NCBI RefSeq assembly: GCF_042643355.1
Contig: NZ_JBHRSS010000008.1
Coordinates: forward strand, 248,001 to 312,000
Reading direction: 5' to 3'
Source: Salinisphaera aquimarina
Lineage (GTDB): Bacteria > Pseudomonadota > Gammaproteobacteria > Nevskiales > Salinisphaeraceae
DNA: 64,000 bases
Both the position numbers and the translations under genes were made by a program. The notes beneath the pieces are model-generated. The model did not search any database, was not told where the DNA came from, and saw nothing but the letters and a program-made list of their open reading frames with translations. Of the stretch, positions 24,641 through 33,148 are shown in pieces. Position 1 is the first letter of the stretch. Each line of letters starts with the position of its first letter.

Positions 24641-25954
24641 TTAGTCTTCGAACTGGGCGACGCGCATGTGCACGATGCCGTCACGCGTATAGGGCAAGGC
24701 GCGGATATGGTCGAGCACCTTGTTCAGGCTGCTCTCGCGGGCCGGCTTGGTGACGATCATCACACGGGCGTCGTCTTCCTCGGTGGGCGGATCCTTCTGC
24801 AGAATAGCCTCGATACCGATCTGCTGATCGGCGAGCGCGCGCGTGATCTCGGCCAGCACGCCGATCTGATCGGCGACCTGGACACGGAAATAATGGCCAC
24901 ACTCGAAGTTCTCGCTACCGAGAATCGGCTCATCGGTGAGCTCATCCGGCTGGAAGGCCAGATGCGGGACCCGCCCCTTCGGATCAACGCTTATCATGCG
25001 AACGGTGTCGATCAGATCGGCCACGACGGCCGAGGCGGTCGGACCGGCACCCGCGCCAGCGCCGTAATACACGGTCGGGCCGACGGCATCACCGTAGACC
25101 ATGATGGCGTTCTTTTCGCCCTCGACGCTGGCCAGCAGCGCCTTCTCCGAGACCAGCGTCGGATGCACGCGCATCTCCACGCCAATATCCTGCCGGCGGG
25201 CAATGCCCAGGTGTTTGATGCGATAACCCAGTTCCGCGCAGTACTCGATATCATCGCTGTCGATATCACGAATGCCCTGGGTGAATATCTTGTCGAACGA
25301 CAGGGGAATACCGAAGGCGATGCTGCCGAGAATAGCCAGCTTGTGGGCCGCGTCGATGCCTTCGACGTCGAAGGTCGGGTCGGCTTCGGCAAATCCGCGC
25401 GTCTGGGCGTCGGCCAGCGCCTCGTCGAAGCTGACGTTCTCGAACACCATCTGGCTGAGGATGAAGTTGCCGGTACCGTTGATGATGCCGGCCACCCATT
25501 CGATATGGTTGGCTGCAAGCGATTCACGGATCGCCTTGATGATGGGAATACCGCCAGCGACCGCGGCCTCGAACGAGACCACCACACCGGCCTCGTCGGC
25601 AGCCGCGAAGATCTCGTTGCCACGCAACGCGATCAGATGCTTGTTGGCGGTGACCACATGCTTGCCGTTGGCGATTGCCGCCATCACCAGATCGAACGCC
25701 TCGGTATCGCCGCCGATGAGTTCTATGACGACATCGATATTCGGGTCGGCGACGATGGCGTGACAGTCGGTGCCGATATCGATGTCGGCGGTGCTGCATT
25801 CGCGCGCCTTGCTCGTGTCCCGCACCGCGGCCCGGGTGAACCGGATATCGCGACCGGCACGGCGCGTGATCTCGGCGCCGTTGCGCGCCAGCAGATTCAC
25901 GGCGCCCGCACCGACGGTGCCGAGCCCGAGTATGCCTACCTTGACCGGTTCCAC
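24641..25954 (-). CDS. hom: Homoserine dehydrogenase
   Basis: A 437-residue monofunctional homoserine dehydrogenase, which reduces aspartate semialdehyde to homoserine. The NAD(P) loop GILGLGTVGAGAVNLL is at the start (8-23). The catalytic and substrate regions NGTGNFILSQM, GFAEADPTFDVEGIDAAHKL are typical. The last 85 residues form an ACT domain (FRVQVADQIGVLAEITRALA), the expected site for threonine feedback. It is the first gene of hom-thrC-recJ and lies 36 bases downstream of alaC, so all four genes may be one unit. Confidence 0.97.
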   Translation of the reverse strand: MEPVKVGILGLGTVGAGAVNLLARNGAEITRRAGRDIRFTRAAVRDTSKARECSTADIDIGTDCHAIVADPNIDVVIELIGGDTEAFDLVMAAIANGKHVVTANKHLIALRGNEIFAAADEAGVVVSFEAAVAGGIPIIKAIRESLAANHIEWVAGIINGTGNFILSQMVFENVSFDEALADAQTRGFAEADPTFDVEGIDAAHKLAILGSIAFGIPLSFDKIFTQGIRDIDSDDIEYCAELGYRIKHLGIARRQDIGVEMRVHPTLVSEKALLASVEGEKNAIMVYGDAVGPTVYYGAGAGAGPTASAVVADLIDTVRMISVDPKGRVPHLAFQPDELTDEPILGSENFECGHYFRVQVADQIGVLAEITRALADQQIGIEAILQKDPPTEEDDARVMIVTKPARESSLNKVLDHIRALPYTRDGIVHMRVAQFED

Positions 25955-25990
25955 TCACCTTCTCCTTAAGTCTGGTCGGGTCGTGCGCGG

Positions 25991-27199
25991 CTAGGCGCCG
26001 AGCACGCCATCGCGCTTGAACATGCGCTTGATGTTTCGAATCGCCTGACGCGTGCGTTGCTCGTTCTCGATCAGCCCGAAGCGCACATGGGTGTCGCCGT
26101 AATCGCCAAAGCCGATGCCTGGCGATACCGCCACAAATGCCTCGCGCAGCAGTAATTTGGTGAACTCCAGCGAACCCAGATGCTGATAGGGCTCGGGAAT
26201 CGGCGCCCATACGAACATCGTCGCCTTGGGTCGCTCCACCGCCCAACCTATATCGTTGAGGCCGTCGCACATCACGTCGCGACGCTTCTGATACATGTCG
26301 CGGATTTCGGTGACGCATTCCTGCGGCCCGTTCAATGCGGCGATCGCGGCCACCTGCACCGGCGTGAACATGCCGTAGTCGAGATAGGACTTCATCCGGC
26401 CGAGTGCGGCGATGAGGGTCTCGTTGCCGCACATGAAGCCCACGCGCCAGCCCGGCATGTTGTAGCTCTTGGACAGCGTGAAACACTCAACGGCCACGTC
26501 CTTGGCCCCTTCCACCTGCAGGATCGACGGCGCTTCGTAGCCGTCGAAGCACAGATCGGCGTAGGCCAGATCCTGCACGATCCAGAGATCGTATTCGCGC
26601 GCCATGGCGACGATGCGCTCGAAGAATTCCAGTTCCACGCATTCCGTGGTGGGATTGCCCGGAAAATTCAGCAGCACCATCTTGGGCCGCGGCCAGGATT
26701 CCTTGATCGCCTTTTCCAGTTCGGCGAAGAAATCGTTGTCCGGCATCATGCGCACATGGCGCACATCGGCGCCTGCGATCACCGCCCCGTAGGGATGAAT
26801 CGGGTAGGCCGGATTGGGCACAAGCACTTGATCGCCGTGTTCGAGGATGGCCAGCATCAGATGCGCCAGCCCCTCTTTCGAACCCATGGTGACGATGGCT
26901 TCGGTGGCGGGATCGAGGTCCACGTCGAAACGGCGCTTGTACCAGTCGCAGATCGCCTTGCGCAGACGCGGCACGCCCTTGGATACCGAGTAGCGGTGGG
27001 TATCCGGACGCTGGGCGGCTTCGAGCAACTTGTTGACGATGTGCTCGGGCGTCGGCTGGTCAGGATTGCCCATGCCGAAATCGATAATGTCTTCGCCCCG
27101 CGCTCGCGCCGCCTGCTTGAGTTCGTTGACGATGCCGAACACATACGGCGGCAGGCGATTGATTCGCACAAAATCGGATTTGGGGGACGAATTGGCCAT
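25991..27199 (-). CDS. alaC: Alanine-synthesising aminotransferase AlaC
   Basis: A 402-residue class I/II PLP aminotransferase. Its start (RINRLPPYVFGIVNELKQ), IDFGMGNPDQPTPEHIV, the loop LNFPGNPTTECVELEFFE and the PLP lysine in FTLSKSYNMPGWRVGF match the AlaC/YfdZ group, which makes alanine from pyruvate and glutamate. In many gammaproteobacteria this gene stands upstream of hom and thrC, as here. Some databases call such genes LL-diaminopimelate aminotransferase, but dapC, dapD and dapE elsewhere in the window show the succinylase route instead. Confidence 0.9.
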   Translation of the reverse strand: MANSSPKSDFVRINRLPPYVFGIVNELKQAARARGEDIIDFGMGNPDQPTPEHIVNKLLEAAQRPDTHRYSVSKGVPRLRKAICDWYKRRFDVDLDPATEAIVTMGSKEGLAHLMLAILEHGDQVLVPNPAYPIHPYGAVIAGADVRHVRMMPDNDFFAELEKAIKESWPRPKMVLLNFPGNPTTECVELEFFERIVAMAREYDLWIVQDLAYADLCFDGYEAPSILQVEGAKDVAVECFTLSKSYNMPGWRVGFMCGNETLIAALGRMKSYLDYGMFTPVQVAAIAALNGPQECVTEIRDMYQKRRDVMCDGLNDIGWAVERPKATMFVWAPIPEPYQHLGSLEFTKLLLREAFVAVSPGIGFGDYGDTHVRFGLIENEQRTRQAIRNIKRMFKRDGVLGA

Positions 27200-27474
27200 G
27201 GTCGTTCAGCTTGCAGCGCCGCACTGGCGGCTGGTTGGGACAACGAACGCGGTAAAGCGCCGCAGTTTGCCAGAATAGCGACTCTGCAGCTACAGACGCG
27301 CGACGCCGCGTGAGTCAATACCGAGTTTCTGCAGGGCCTGGAAACGACTCCCTCGTCCATTCCGGGATTTGCCCTGATTCATATCCAGCGGGCGACCGTT
27401 GCCGCGGCGATCAGCAGATACTGCAACGCCGTTGCCATGATCTGCCGTCGCAGCAATCGCTTGCAGCCGCCAAA

Positions 27475-28072
27475 TTGATCGCCGTGTGTGCCCTGGCCCT
27501 GTTCCGGCTCGCCGAGGGCGCGCTGGTGCCGGTCAAGGCGGTCGTGGCGCTGCTGCTCGAGCGCGCGTTCGAGCGGAGTGTCGCCACGCACCGGGCACAC
27601 AAACCCTGGCCCTGCGCCGATATGGCGCCGGTCGCGCGCTTGCGCGTACCCCGGCTGGGCGCCCATCAGATCGTGCTCGACACCGGCTCCGGCCAGGCGA
27701 TGGCATTCGGTCCTACCTGTTGCCGGAGGCCGCGCCCGCTGGACGCGACCGGCACGGCCGTCATCGCCGCCCATCGCCGCCCATCGCGATACCCGTTTCC
27801 GGTTTCTCGAAGAGCTCGCGGTCGGCGACATGCTGGCGCTGGAGGATCTCGACGGCACCGTCCGCCGATATCGTGTGACCGACACGCAGATCGTACGCTG
27901 GGACCGCTTCACCACCCCACGGGCGCCGGGTGCGCGAACACTGGCACTGGCGACCTGCTATCCCTTCGACGCGGTCACGCCCGGGCCACTTCGGTATGTC
28001 GTGCATGCGCGCGCCGTCGATCGGGTCGCGACCACCCGGACGGCGACCAACGACCCGCGAGCCGGTCAGTGA
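27475..28072 (+). pseudogene. Class-D-like proteobacterial sortase, frameshifted
   Basis: Pieces of one sortase are spread over reading frames. Frame of 27475: a hydrophobic start, then VPVKAVVALLLERAFERSV, RLRVPRLGAHQIVLDTGSGQ and GTAVIAAHR. Frame of 27488: AAHRDTRFRFLEELAVGDML, RYRVTDTQIVRWD, LALATCYPFDA and GPLRYVVHAR. The transpeptidase His (AHRDT), Cys (TCYPFD, codon 27956-27958) and Arg (PLRY) are all still encoded. A 10-bp tandem duplication at 27762-27781 shifts the frame exactly at the His motif, and the stretch just before (27708-27750) may hold two more compensating shifts. The layout matches the 'marine proteobacterial sortase' group. No target protein with a matching sorting signal lies next to it. 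The true start is unclear; TTG 27475 or GTG 27484 are options. The stop overlaps the stop of convergent nlpD. Confidence 0.75.
27762..27781 (+). repeat. 10-bp tandem duplication that breaks the sortase frame
   Basis: CATCGCCGCC occurs twice in direct succession and is followed by CATCGC, a partial third copy. Removing one copy restores one continuous frame from GTAVIAAHR to the end of the gene. The length (10 bp) makes it a frame switch if it expands or contracts by slippage. Confidence 0.9.
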
Positions 28073-28953
28073 TCGGGCAGCACGCTCGCCGGGTTGATCG
28101 GCTTGCCGTCGCGGCGTACTTCGAAATGCAGCATCGGCTTGTTCTGCGGGCCCAGGCCCATATCCGCGATATGCGTGCCCACGGCAACGTCCTGACCCTG
28201 CTTGACCAGGGTGCGCCGGGTGAAACCGTAGGCGCTCAGATAATGCTCGTCGTGCTGGATGATCACGAGCTTGCCGTAGCCCTTGAGGCCGGTTCCGTTA
28301 TAGACCACGCGCCCGCTCGAGGCCGCGTAGACGGGCGATCCCTGGCGGCCACCGATATCGATGCCCTGGCGGGTGCGTTCGGGGCCATATTCACGCAGCA
28401 CCGAGCCGCTGGCTGGCCATTGCCAGCCGTCCTCGTTGGGGCCGCCGGTGCGCGTGGGCTGAACCGGGGCGTCTCGGCTCGCCTCGATGATCTCGGATTC
28501 TTTCGCGACGTCTGCCGCATCCGGTTCCGGAAGCGGAGCCGGCGCGCGCGCCGCGGGCGTGGTTTCGACGCTACCGCCGTGCTCGATCGTGCGGGTCAGC
28601 TGCGGCGTCGACGCCTGGATCGCCGCCTCCTGTTCCGCGCGGCTGTCCTGGGGCGCGCGCACCACCCTCGGTGTCGTCACCGGCGCGCTGGCCACGCGGC
28701 CGTCACCACCGATTCGGGAATAATCCAGATCCGGATAGGGCTCCAGCGACAGCCGCTGGCCGACTTCGATCAAATAAGGCGAGCGAATCTCGTTCCAGCG
28801 CGCCAGATCATGCCAGTCGAGGCCGTAGCTCGCGGCGATCGAGGACAGCGTATCGCCGCGCCGCACCGTATAGGTGTCCGGGCTCAGCGCTCGATTGACA
28901 GAGCAACCCGCCAGCGCAAGCGCGGTGACCAGGATGATGGCGGCGTGTTTCAA
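28066..28953 (-). CDS. nlpD: Murein hydrolase activator NlpD
   Basis: A 295-residue lipoprotein from a TTG start at 28953, whose TTGA overlaps the yqaA stop. This gives MKHAAIILVTALALAGC with a lipobox and the lipid-bearing Cys at residue 17; the upstream ATG (29004) adds a basic His/Arg-rich stretch inside yqaA and is less likely. A LysM domain follows (YTVRRGDTLSSIAASYGLDW), then a Pro/Ala-rich linker and a LytM (M23) domain with GIDIGGRQGSPVYAASSGRV. The M23 zinc residues are not intact: the first His is missing and SAYAH is SAYGF, so it should be an amidase activator (of AmiC) in the periplasm, not an enzyme. rpoS, which normally follows, is absent. Confidence 0.9.
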   Translation of the reverse strand: MKHAAIILVTALALAGCSVNRALSPDTYTVRRGDTLSSIAASYGLDWHDLARWNEIRSPYLIEVGQRLSLEPYPDLDYSRIGGDGRVASAPVTTPRVVRAPQDSRAEQEAAIQASTPQLTRTIEHGGSVETTPAARAPAPLPEPDAADVAKESEIIEASRDAPVQPTRTGGPNEDGWQWPASGSVLREYGPERTRQGIDIGGRQGSPVYAASSGRVVYNGTGLKGYGKLVIIQHDEHYLSAYGFTRRTLVKQGQDVAVGTHIADMGLGPQNKPMLHFEVRRDGKPINPASVLPDH

Positions 28954-29525
28954 CGCAGTTGAAAGACGGCGATGGCGACGATGACTATGGCGACGATGGC
29001 CCATCCGATCCAGTCAATGTATTTGAGCAGACGCTGCTCGAAAACCGGCCCAAACCAGCGTACCAGTCCGGCGACGATAAAAAACCGTGCACCGCGTCCG
29101 ACCAGCGACGCCAGCACGAACGGCAGAAACGGCATCGCCACCGCGCCCGCGGCGATGGTGAAAACTTTATAGGGAATCGGCGAGAAACCCGCAAGCAGGA
29201 CCGCCCAGAAACCGTAGTGTGCGAACCAGTCGCGAGCCGTCTCGTAGCTGTGGTAATACCCCAGATCCTTGAGCCAGGGCAACAATGAATCCAAAAACAG
29301 CGCGCCGATGACATAGCCCAGCATGCCGCCCGCAACCGATCCCACGGTGGCGATCAGAGCGAAACGCCATGCCTTGCGCCGTTCCGCCAGCGCCATCGGG
29401 GCGAGCATCACGTCCGGCGGAATCGGAAAGAACGAGGATTCGGCGAACGCGAGCGCGAACAGCGCCCACGGCGCGCGTGGATGTTTCGCTGCGCGCACCA
29501 CCCACGCATACAGGCGTGCAAACAT
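28950..29525 (-). CDS. yqaA: DedA-family membrane protein YqaA
   Basis: A 191-residue inner-membrane protein of the DedA/SNARE-associated (VTT) family. Visible hallmarks are the re-entrant loop FAESSFFPIPPDVMLAPMAL (about 28-47), the glycine-rich GSVAGGMLGYVIG, and the second re-entrant loop FSPIPYKVFTIAAGAVAM, which includes the family's F/G-x-x-R/K-x-P/A-like pattern. DedA proteins are thought to move lipids across the membrane and to support envelope stress tolerance. The gene overlaps pcm by one base and nlpD by four, so these are translationally coupled. Confidence 0.92.
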   Translation of the reverse strand: MFARLYAWVVRAAKHPRAPWALFALAFAESSFFPIPPDVMLAPMALAERRKAWRFALIATVGSVAGGMLGYVIGALFLDSLLPWLKDLGYYHSYETARDWFAHYGFWAVLLAGFSPIPYKVFTIAAGAVAMPFLPFVLASLVGRGARFFIVAGLVRWFGPVFEQRLLKYIDWIGWAIVAIVIVAIAVFQLR

Positions 29526-30202
29526 CAGTCGCGTTGCTCGATCAATGGCACGAAGCTTACGGCGTCCAGGGTTTCCTGACTGAACTGATCGCCGTCCCGA
29601 TGCACGACGATCAGGTGCTGATTGCCGCTCGCGCCCACCGGCACGACCATGCGCGCGCCGTCCGCCATCTGTTCATAGAGCGACGTCGGCAGCGTTTCCG
29701 CACCGGCGGTGACCAGAATCGCGTCGAACGGGCCGTAATCCGGCAGACCGAGCACATCTTCGCGCGCCAGGCGTGCACGCACGTTGCGGTAGCCCAGTTC
29801 GACGAAGCGTCGGCGCACGCGCTGATAGAGCGGCTCGATACGCTCGACGGTATAGACGTTGGCGATGAGTTCGGCCAGCACCGCGCCCTGATAGCCGCTG
29901 CCGGTACCGATTTCGAGCACGTTGTCGGGCACGCCGTCGGCGATCAGCAGCCGCGTCATCTGGGCGACAATATACGGCTGGGAGATGGTCTGGCCGTAGC
30001 CGATCGGCAGCGCGGTATCGTCGTAGGCGCGACTGGTCATGGCCTCGTCGACGAATTGATGGCGCTGAACCCGACCCATTGCCGCCAGTACCGACTCGTC
30101 CTCGATGCCCAGACTGCGCAGGCGCTCGATCAGGCGGGCGCGGCTGCGCGCCGAGGCCATGCCGAAGCCACGAACGTGCGGATGCTTGTCCTGCGCCTTC
30201 AT
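29525..30202 (-). CDS. pcm: Protein-L-isoaspartate O-methyltransferase
   Basis: A 225-residue Pcm that methylates isoaspartyl residues in damaged proteins using S-adenosylmethionine. Motif I for the cofactor is VLEIGTGSGYQGAVLAEL (about 92-109). The substrate-binding region TSRAYDDTALPIGYGQTISQ is nearly canonical, and the post-motif YGPFDAILVTAGAETLP is clear. The start at 30202 overlaps the surE stop (ATGA); an upstream ATG at 30217 is possible. surE-pcm-nlpD linkage is classical in gammaproteobacteria and goes with stationary-phase survival. Confidence 0.96.
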   Translation of the reverse strand: MKAQDKHPHVRGFGMASARSRARLIERLRSLGIEDESVLAAMGRVQRHQFVDEAMTSRAYDDTALPIGYGQTISQPYIVAQMTRLLIADGVPDNVLEIGTGSGYQGAVLAELIANVYTVERIEPLYQRVRRRFVELGYRNVRARLAREDVLGLPDYGPFDAILVTAGAETLPTSLYEQMADGARMVVPVGASGNQHLIVVHRDGDQFSQETLDAVSFVPLIEQRD

Positions 30203-30948
30203 AAGTGGCGCACCCATTCCCCCAGACTGTCGATGGCGCTGTGGCGGGTCAGATCGATCTGGATCGGCGTAATCGACACCTGGGCGCGGCTCACGGCATG
30301 AAAATCGGTGCCGGGGCCGGCATCGGCCTCGCCGCCGGCGCGTCCGATCCAGTAGATCGGCCGGCCGCGCGGATCGCTGTCCTCGACCAGCCGCTCCGCG
30401 CGATGCCGATGACCCAGCCGGGTGGCGGCAAAGCCGTCGAGGGCATCGAACGGCAGATCGGGCACGTTGACGTTGAGGATGGTATCGGTGGGCAGCGGAT
30501 GCGCGACCAGCAGCTTGACCACCGCCACCGCGACCTCGGCGGCGGTTTCGTAATGCTGCGGGTTTTCCCCGACCAGCGAGATCGCCACCGCCGGCAGACC
30601 CAGCGAGCGCCCTTCCGTGGCGGCCGCGACCGTCCCCGAATAGAGCACGTCGTCGCCCAGATTGGCGCCCTGGTTGATGCCCGAGACCACCATGTCCGCC
30701 TCTTCATCGAACAGGCCCGTGGTCGCCAGATGCACGCAGTCGGTGGGCGTACCGTCGACCGAGTAGAGATTGGGCTCGACGCAGCGCACGCGCAGCGGCC
30801 TTTCCAGGGTCAGCGAGTTGCTCGCGCCGCTACGGTTGCGATCCGGTGCCACGGTGACCAGATCCGTACAGACGTGGGTCAGGGCCTGGCGCAGCGCCGT
30901 GAGGCCGGGCGCGTGACAGCCGTCATCGTTACTCAGCAATAGTCGCAT
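30199..30948 (-). CDS. surE: 5'/3'-nucleotidase SurE
   Basis: A 249-residue SurE nucleotidase. The metal site is at the N-terminus, MRLLLSNDDGCHAPGL, with paired Asp (8-9), followed by SGASNSLTLERPLR and the Ser/Asn motif GINQGANLGDDVLYSGTVAAA region, all conserved. The enzyme dephosphorylates nucleoside monophosphates and short polyphosphates. I start at ATG 30948; a longer frame lacks family similarity. Usually truD lies directly upstream, but here a divergent Smr gene separates the two, and surE must use its own promoter in the 119 bases to that gene. Confidence 0.96.
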   Translation of the reverse strand: MRLLLSNDDGCHAPGLTALRQALTHVCTDLVTVAPDRNRSGASNSLTLERPLRVRCVEPNLYSVDGTPTDCVHLATTGLFDEEADMVVSGINQGANLGDDVLYSGTVAAATEGRSLGLPAVAISLVGENPQHYETAAEVAVAVVKLLVAHPLPTDTILNVNVPDLPFDALDGFAATRLGHRHRAERLVEDSDPRGRPIYWIGRAGGEADAGPGTDFHAVSRAQVSITPIQIDLTRHSAIDSLGEWVRHL

Positions 30949-31067
30949 GCGCAGGGTTTGATTTATCCGGGAATCGATTCGGCGGATTCGCACGTATGTG
31001 CACACGTGCAGCAAGCCCGCTAGCATAGCTCATATTGACCGTTTCCTGCTTGCCTGGAGTGTTCATC

Positions 31068-31646
31068 GTGACCGATCGACCGGAATCTCCGAACCGACCG
31101 GGCCCCAACGCGATCGATGGAATCAGCGATGACGATCGCCTGCTGTTTCGCGACGCTGTCGGCCCGGTCGACGCGGTGCGCGCGGCCCACCGCCGGCGAC
31201 CGTGGCAACGCCTGCCCTCGGCCCGCCCGGCCATGCGCGAAGCCGACGAACGCGCGGTCATCGGCGAGCTGTTCGACCCGCCGCCGCCGGATATCGAAAC
31301 CGGTGACGATCTGTTCCATCGCCGCGAAGGCGTACAGCTGTCGGTAATGCGCAAGCTGCGCCGCGGCCAGTATCGCTGCCAGGCCGAAATCGATCTGCAC
31401 GGCATGGTCGTCGACGTCGCCCGCCATTGTCTGGCGGTGTTCCTGCGCGAAGCGCTCGACCGCGATTATCGCTGCGTACGCGTGGTCCACGGCAAAGGGC
31501 TGCGCTCGGGCAATCGCGGCCCGGTGCTCAAGGTCAAGGTGGAGGGATGGCTGCGCCAGCGTGATGAAGTGCTCGCCTATTGTTCGGCGCGCGCCACCGA
31601 TGGCGGCACCGGCGCGGTCTATGTGCTGCTCAGACGCGCCCGCTGA
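31068..31646 (+). CDS. Smr-domain protein (SmrA/SmrB-like)
   Basis: A 192-residue protein whose last 85 residues are an Smr (MutS2 C-terminal-like) domain: the LDLHG-type motif appears as AEIDLHGMVVDVAR, and the H-G-x-G motif as VVHGKGLRSGNRGPVLK. Smr proteins are metal-independent endonucleases; SmrB cleaves mRNA at collided ribosomes, while others act on branched DNA. The N-terminal half is charged and probably partly disordered. I start at GTG 31068 (GGAG nine bases upstream) rather than TTG 31035. It sits as a plus-strand insertion in an otherwise minus-strand array between truD and surE; its stop abuts the truD stop. Confidence 0.85.
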   Translation: MTDRPESPNRPGPNAIDGISDDDRLLFRDAVGPVDAVRAAHRRRPWQRLPSARPAMREADERAVIGELFDPPPPDIETGDDLFHRREGVQLSVMRKLRRGQYRCQAEIDLHGMVVDVARHCLAVFLREALDRDYRCVRVVHGKGLRSGNRGPVLKVKVEGWLRQRDEVLAYCSARATDGGTGAVYVLLRRAR

Positions 31647-32738
31647 TCAATCGACCTGATCGGCGTTGTCTCCGCCGGCGCGGCCCTCGCTTACGTCCAC
31701 CAGCTCGCGCAGCACGCTGGTCGCGAAAGCGCCCGGCGGCAACCAGAACGACAGCACCAGCGCGGTATCGCTCTCGAACGTCCATTCCAGCTCGCGCACC
31801 GGCAGACGCAGCGCGCGCCGTGCGGCGTCGACACCGGCATCCCGCAACCCGGCCACCAGATCCGGATAGTCCGCGATCACGGCGTTCTCGAACGCAGCCG
31901 CCTGTGCCTCGACGACGTCGTCACCGCCGCGTCCGGGCAAGGGCCCGCTGGGGTGGATATCGAACCCATCGAGACGTTCGGTCAACTTCTGTTCGGACTG
32001 ATCGGTCCCGTTGCGCGCGAATACGCTATGACTGCCATCGAGCATGACCGCTTCGCCGTCGATCAGGCGATTCCAGCTGCCATCGCGCACGCGTGCGTCG
32101 AGCACGGCATTGAACAACAGCGAGCGCGCCGACGACAGCGCGAACCCGCGGCGATTGCGCGACAGGCGACGACCGGCGAACAACGCCCGCGACAACGCCA
32201 GATTGCGCCCGCCGTGGCCAAAGCGCTGTGGCCCGAAATAATTCGGCACGCCTTGAGTGCGGATACGGTCGAGATCGGCGTCCAGTGCCGCACGGTCGGC
32301 GTCGAGTGCACGCAGGCGGATGACGAACCGATTGCCACGGTGCGCGCCGCGCTTGAGCTTACGCTCGTGGCGGCGGGCCTCCAGCACCTTCAGACCGTAG
32401 ATACCATCGAATACGGGCAACGGTTGCGCCATCGGCCATGCCAGCGAAATCCACTGGCAGGTCACCGCGTGCCGGTCCTTGAGGCCGGCGAAACCGATCT
32501 GGCGCGGGTGTACGCCCGCGGCGCGAGACAACGCCTGCACGGCGTCCTGCGTGGTCAGCCCGGTCTTTTCGATCCGGCACCACAGATGCTCGCCGCTGTC
32601 CGACAACTCGATCGGACAGTCTTCATCGACCTGGAAATCGGCGGGCGTCGCGCGGATGGCGGCCGTTGCCGTGGGCGCGGACCCGCGGGCATGGGCAAAC
32701 CCGGCGACATTGACGCTGTCGCCCTCGACAAGACCCAT
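31647..32738 (-). CDS. truD: tRNA pseudouridine(13) synthase TruD
   Basis: A 363-residue TruD, close to the E. coli length. The catalytic Asp lies in FAGLKDRHAVTCQWISL (about 82-98). Other family segments are ATPADFQVDEDCP at the start, GNRFVIRLRAL, and GVPNYFGPQRFGHGGRNL. It modifies U13 in tRNA-Glu. The start codon directly abuts the ftsB stop codon. In related bacteria ispD and ispF lie between ftsB and truD; here there is no space for them. Confidence 0.95.
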   Translation of the reverse strand: MGLVEGDSVNVAGFAHARGSAPTATAAIRATPADFQVDEDCPIELSDSGEHLWCRIEKTGLTTQDAVQALSRAAGVHPRQIGFAGLKDRHAVTCQWISLAWPMAQPLPVFDGIYGLKVLEARRHERKLKRGAHRGNRFVIRLRALDADRAALDADLDRIRTQGVPNYFGPQRFGHGGRNLALSRALFAGRRLSRNRRGFALSSARSLLFNAVLDARVRDGSWNRLIDGEAVMLDGSHSVFARNGTDQSEQKLTERLDGFDIHPSGPLPGRGGDDVVEAQAAAFENAVIADYPDLVAGLRDAGVDAARRALRLPVRELEWTFESDTALVLSFWLPPGAFATSVLRELVDVSEGRAGGDNADQVD

Positions 32739-33050
32739 TCAGCGTGCCGCTTGCTGTATACCGGAGTCGGTACCGGGTGGCGCGACGGTGAGGAAGAACT
32801 CCTCGTTGCGCTTGATCATGCCCATATCCGAACGCGCCCGACCTTCGGTCGCGCTTTCACCGGACTTGAGATCGTCGACTTCGGCCTGCAGCGCGTCGTT
32901 GCGGGTCTGGTTGCGCGCGTTGGCCTGACCCAACTCCGTTTTCATCTGGGTCAGCCGGTGCACTTCCGACCAGCCGCCGTCGGCGACCCACAACCGGTAC
33001 TGGAGACCAGCCAGGGCAACGATCAGGACCAAGAGTGCCGCGCGATACAT
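32739..33050 (-). CDS. ftsB: Cell division protein FtsB
   Basis: A 103-residue protein, the E. coli FtsB length. It has a short cytoplasmic start, one transmembrane helix (ALLVLIVALAGLQYRLWV, about 4-21), then a coiled-coil (QMKTELGQANARNQTRNDAL) and a short periplasmic end. FtsB bridges FtsL and FtsQ in the divisome. I prefer ATG 33050. The frame is open up to a GTG at 33146 next to eno, which would add 32 mostly basic residues; neither start has a good ribosome-binding site. It lies between eno and truD in the conserved order. Confidence 0.88.
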   Translation of the reverse strand: MYRAALLVLIVALAGLQYRLWVADGGWSEVHRLTQMKTELGQANARNQTRNDALQAEVDDLKSGESATEGRARSDMGMIKRNEEFFLTVAPPGTDSGIQQAAR

Positions 33051-33148
33051 CTTGCGATTGTAGCGCGCCTGCGGCCCCTGTCCAGTATCGCGATTCGACC
33101 TCGAAAAACGCCCCACGGCGCGACCCAGATCCGCGGGCAGCCCCACGG

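Noticed and set aside
25991..27199. alaC as an LL-diaminopimelate aminotransferase (DapL)
   Set aside because: The window encodes the full dapC-dapD-dapE succinylase route, and the gene's position before hom fits AlaC.
27310..28962. 550-codon plus-strand frame across the sortase and nlpD
   Set aside because: Only its first part matches a protein (the sortase N-terminus); after the frameshift it continues as nonsense antisense to nlpD.
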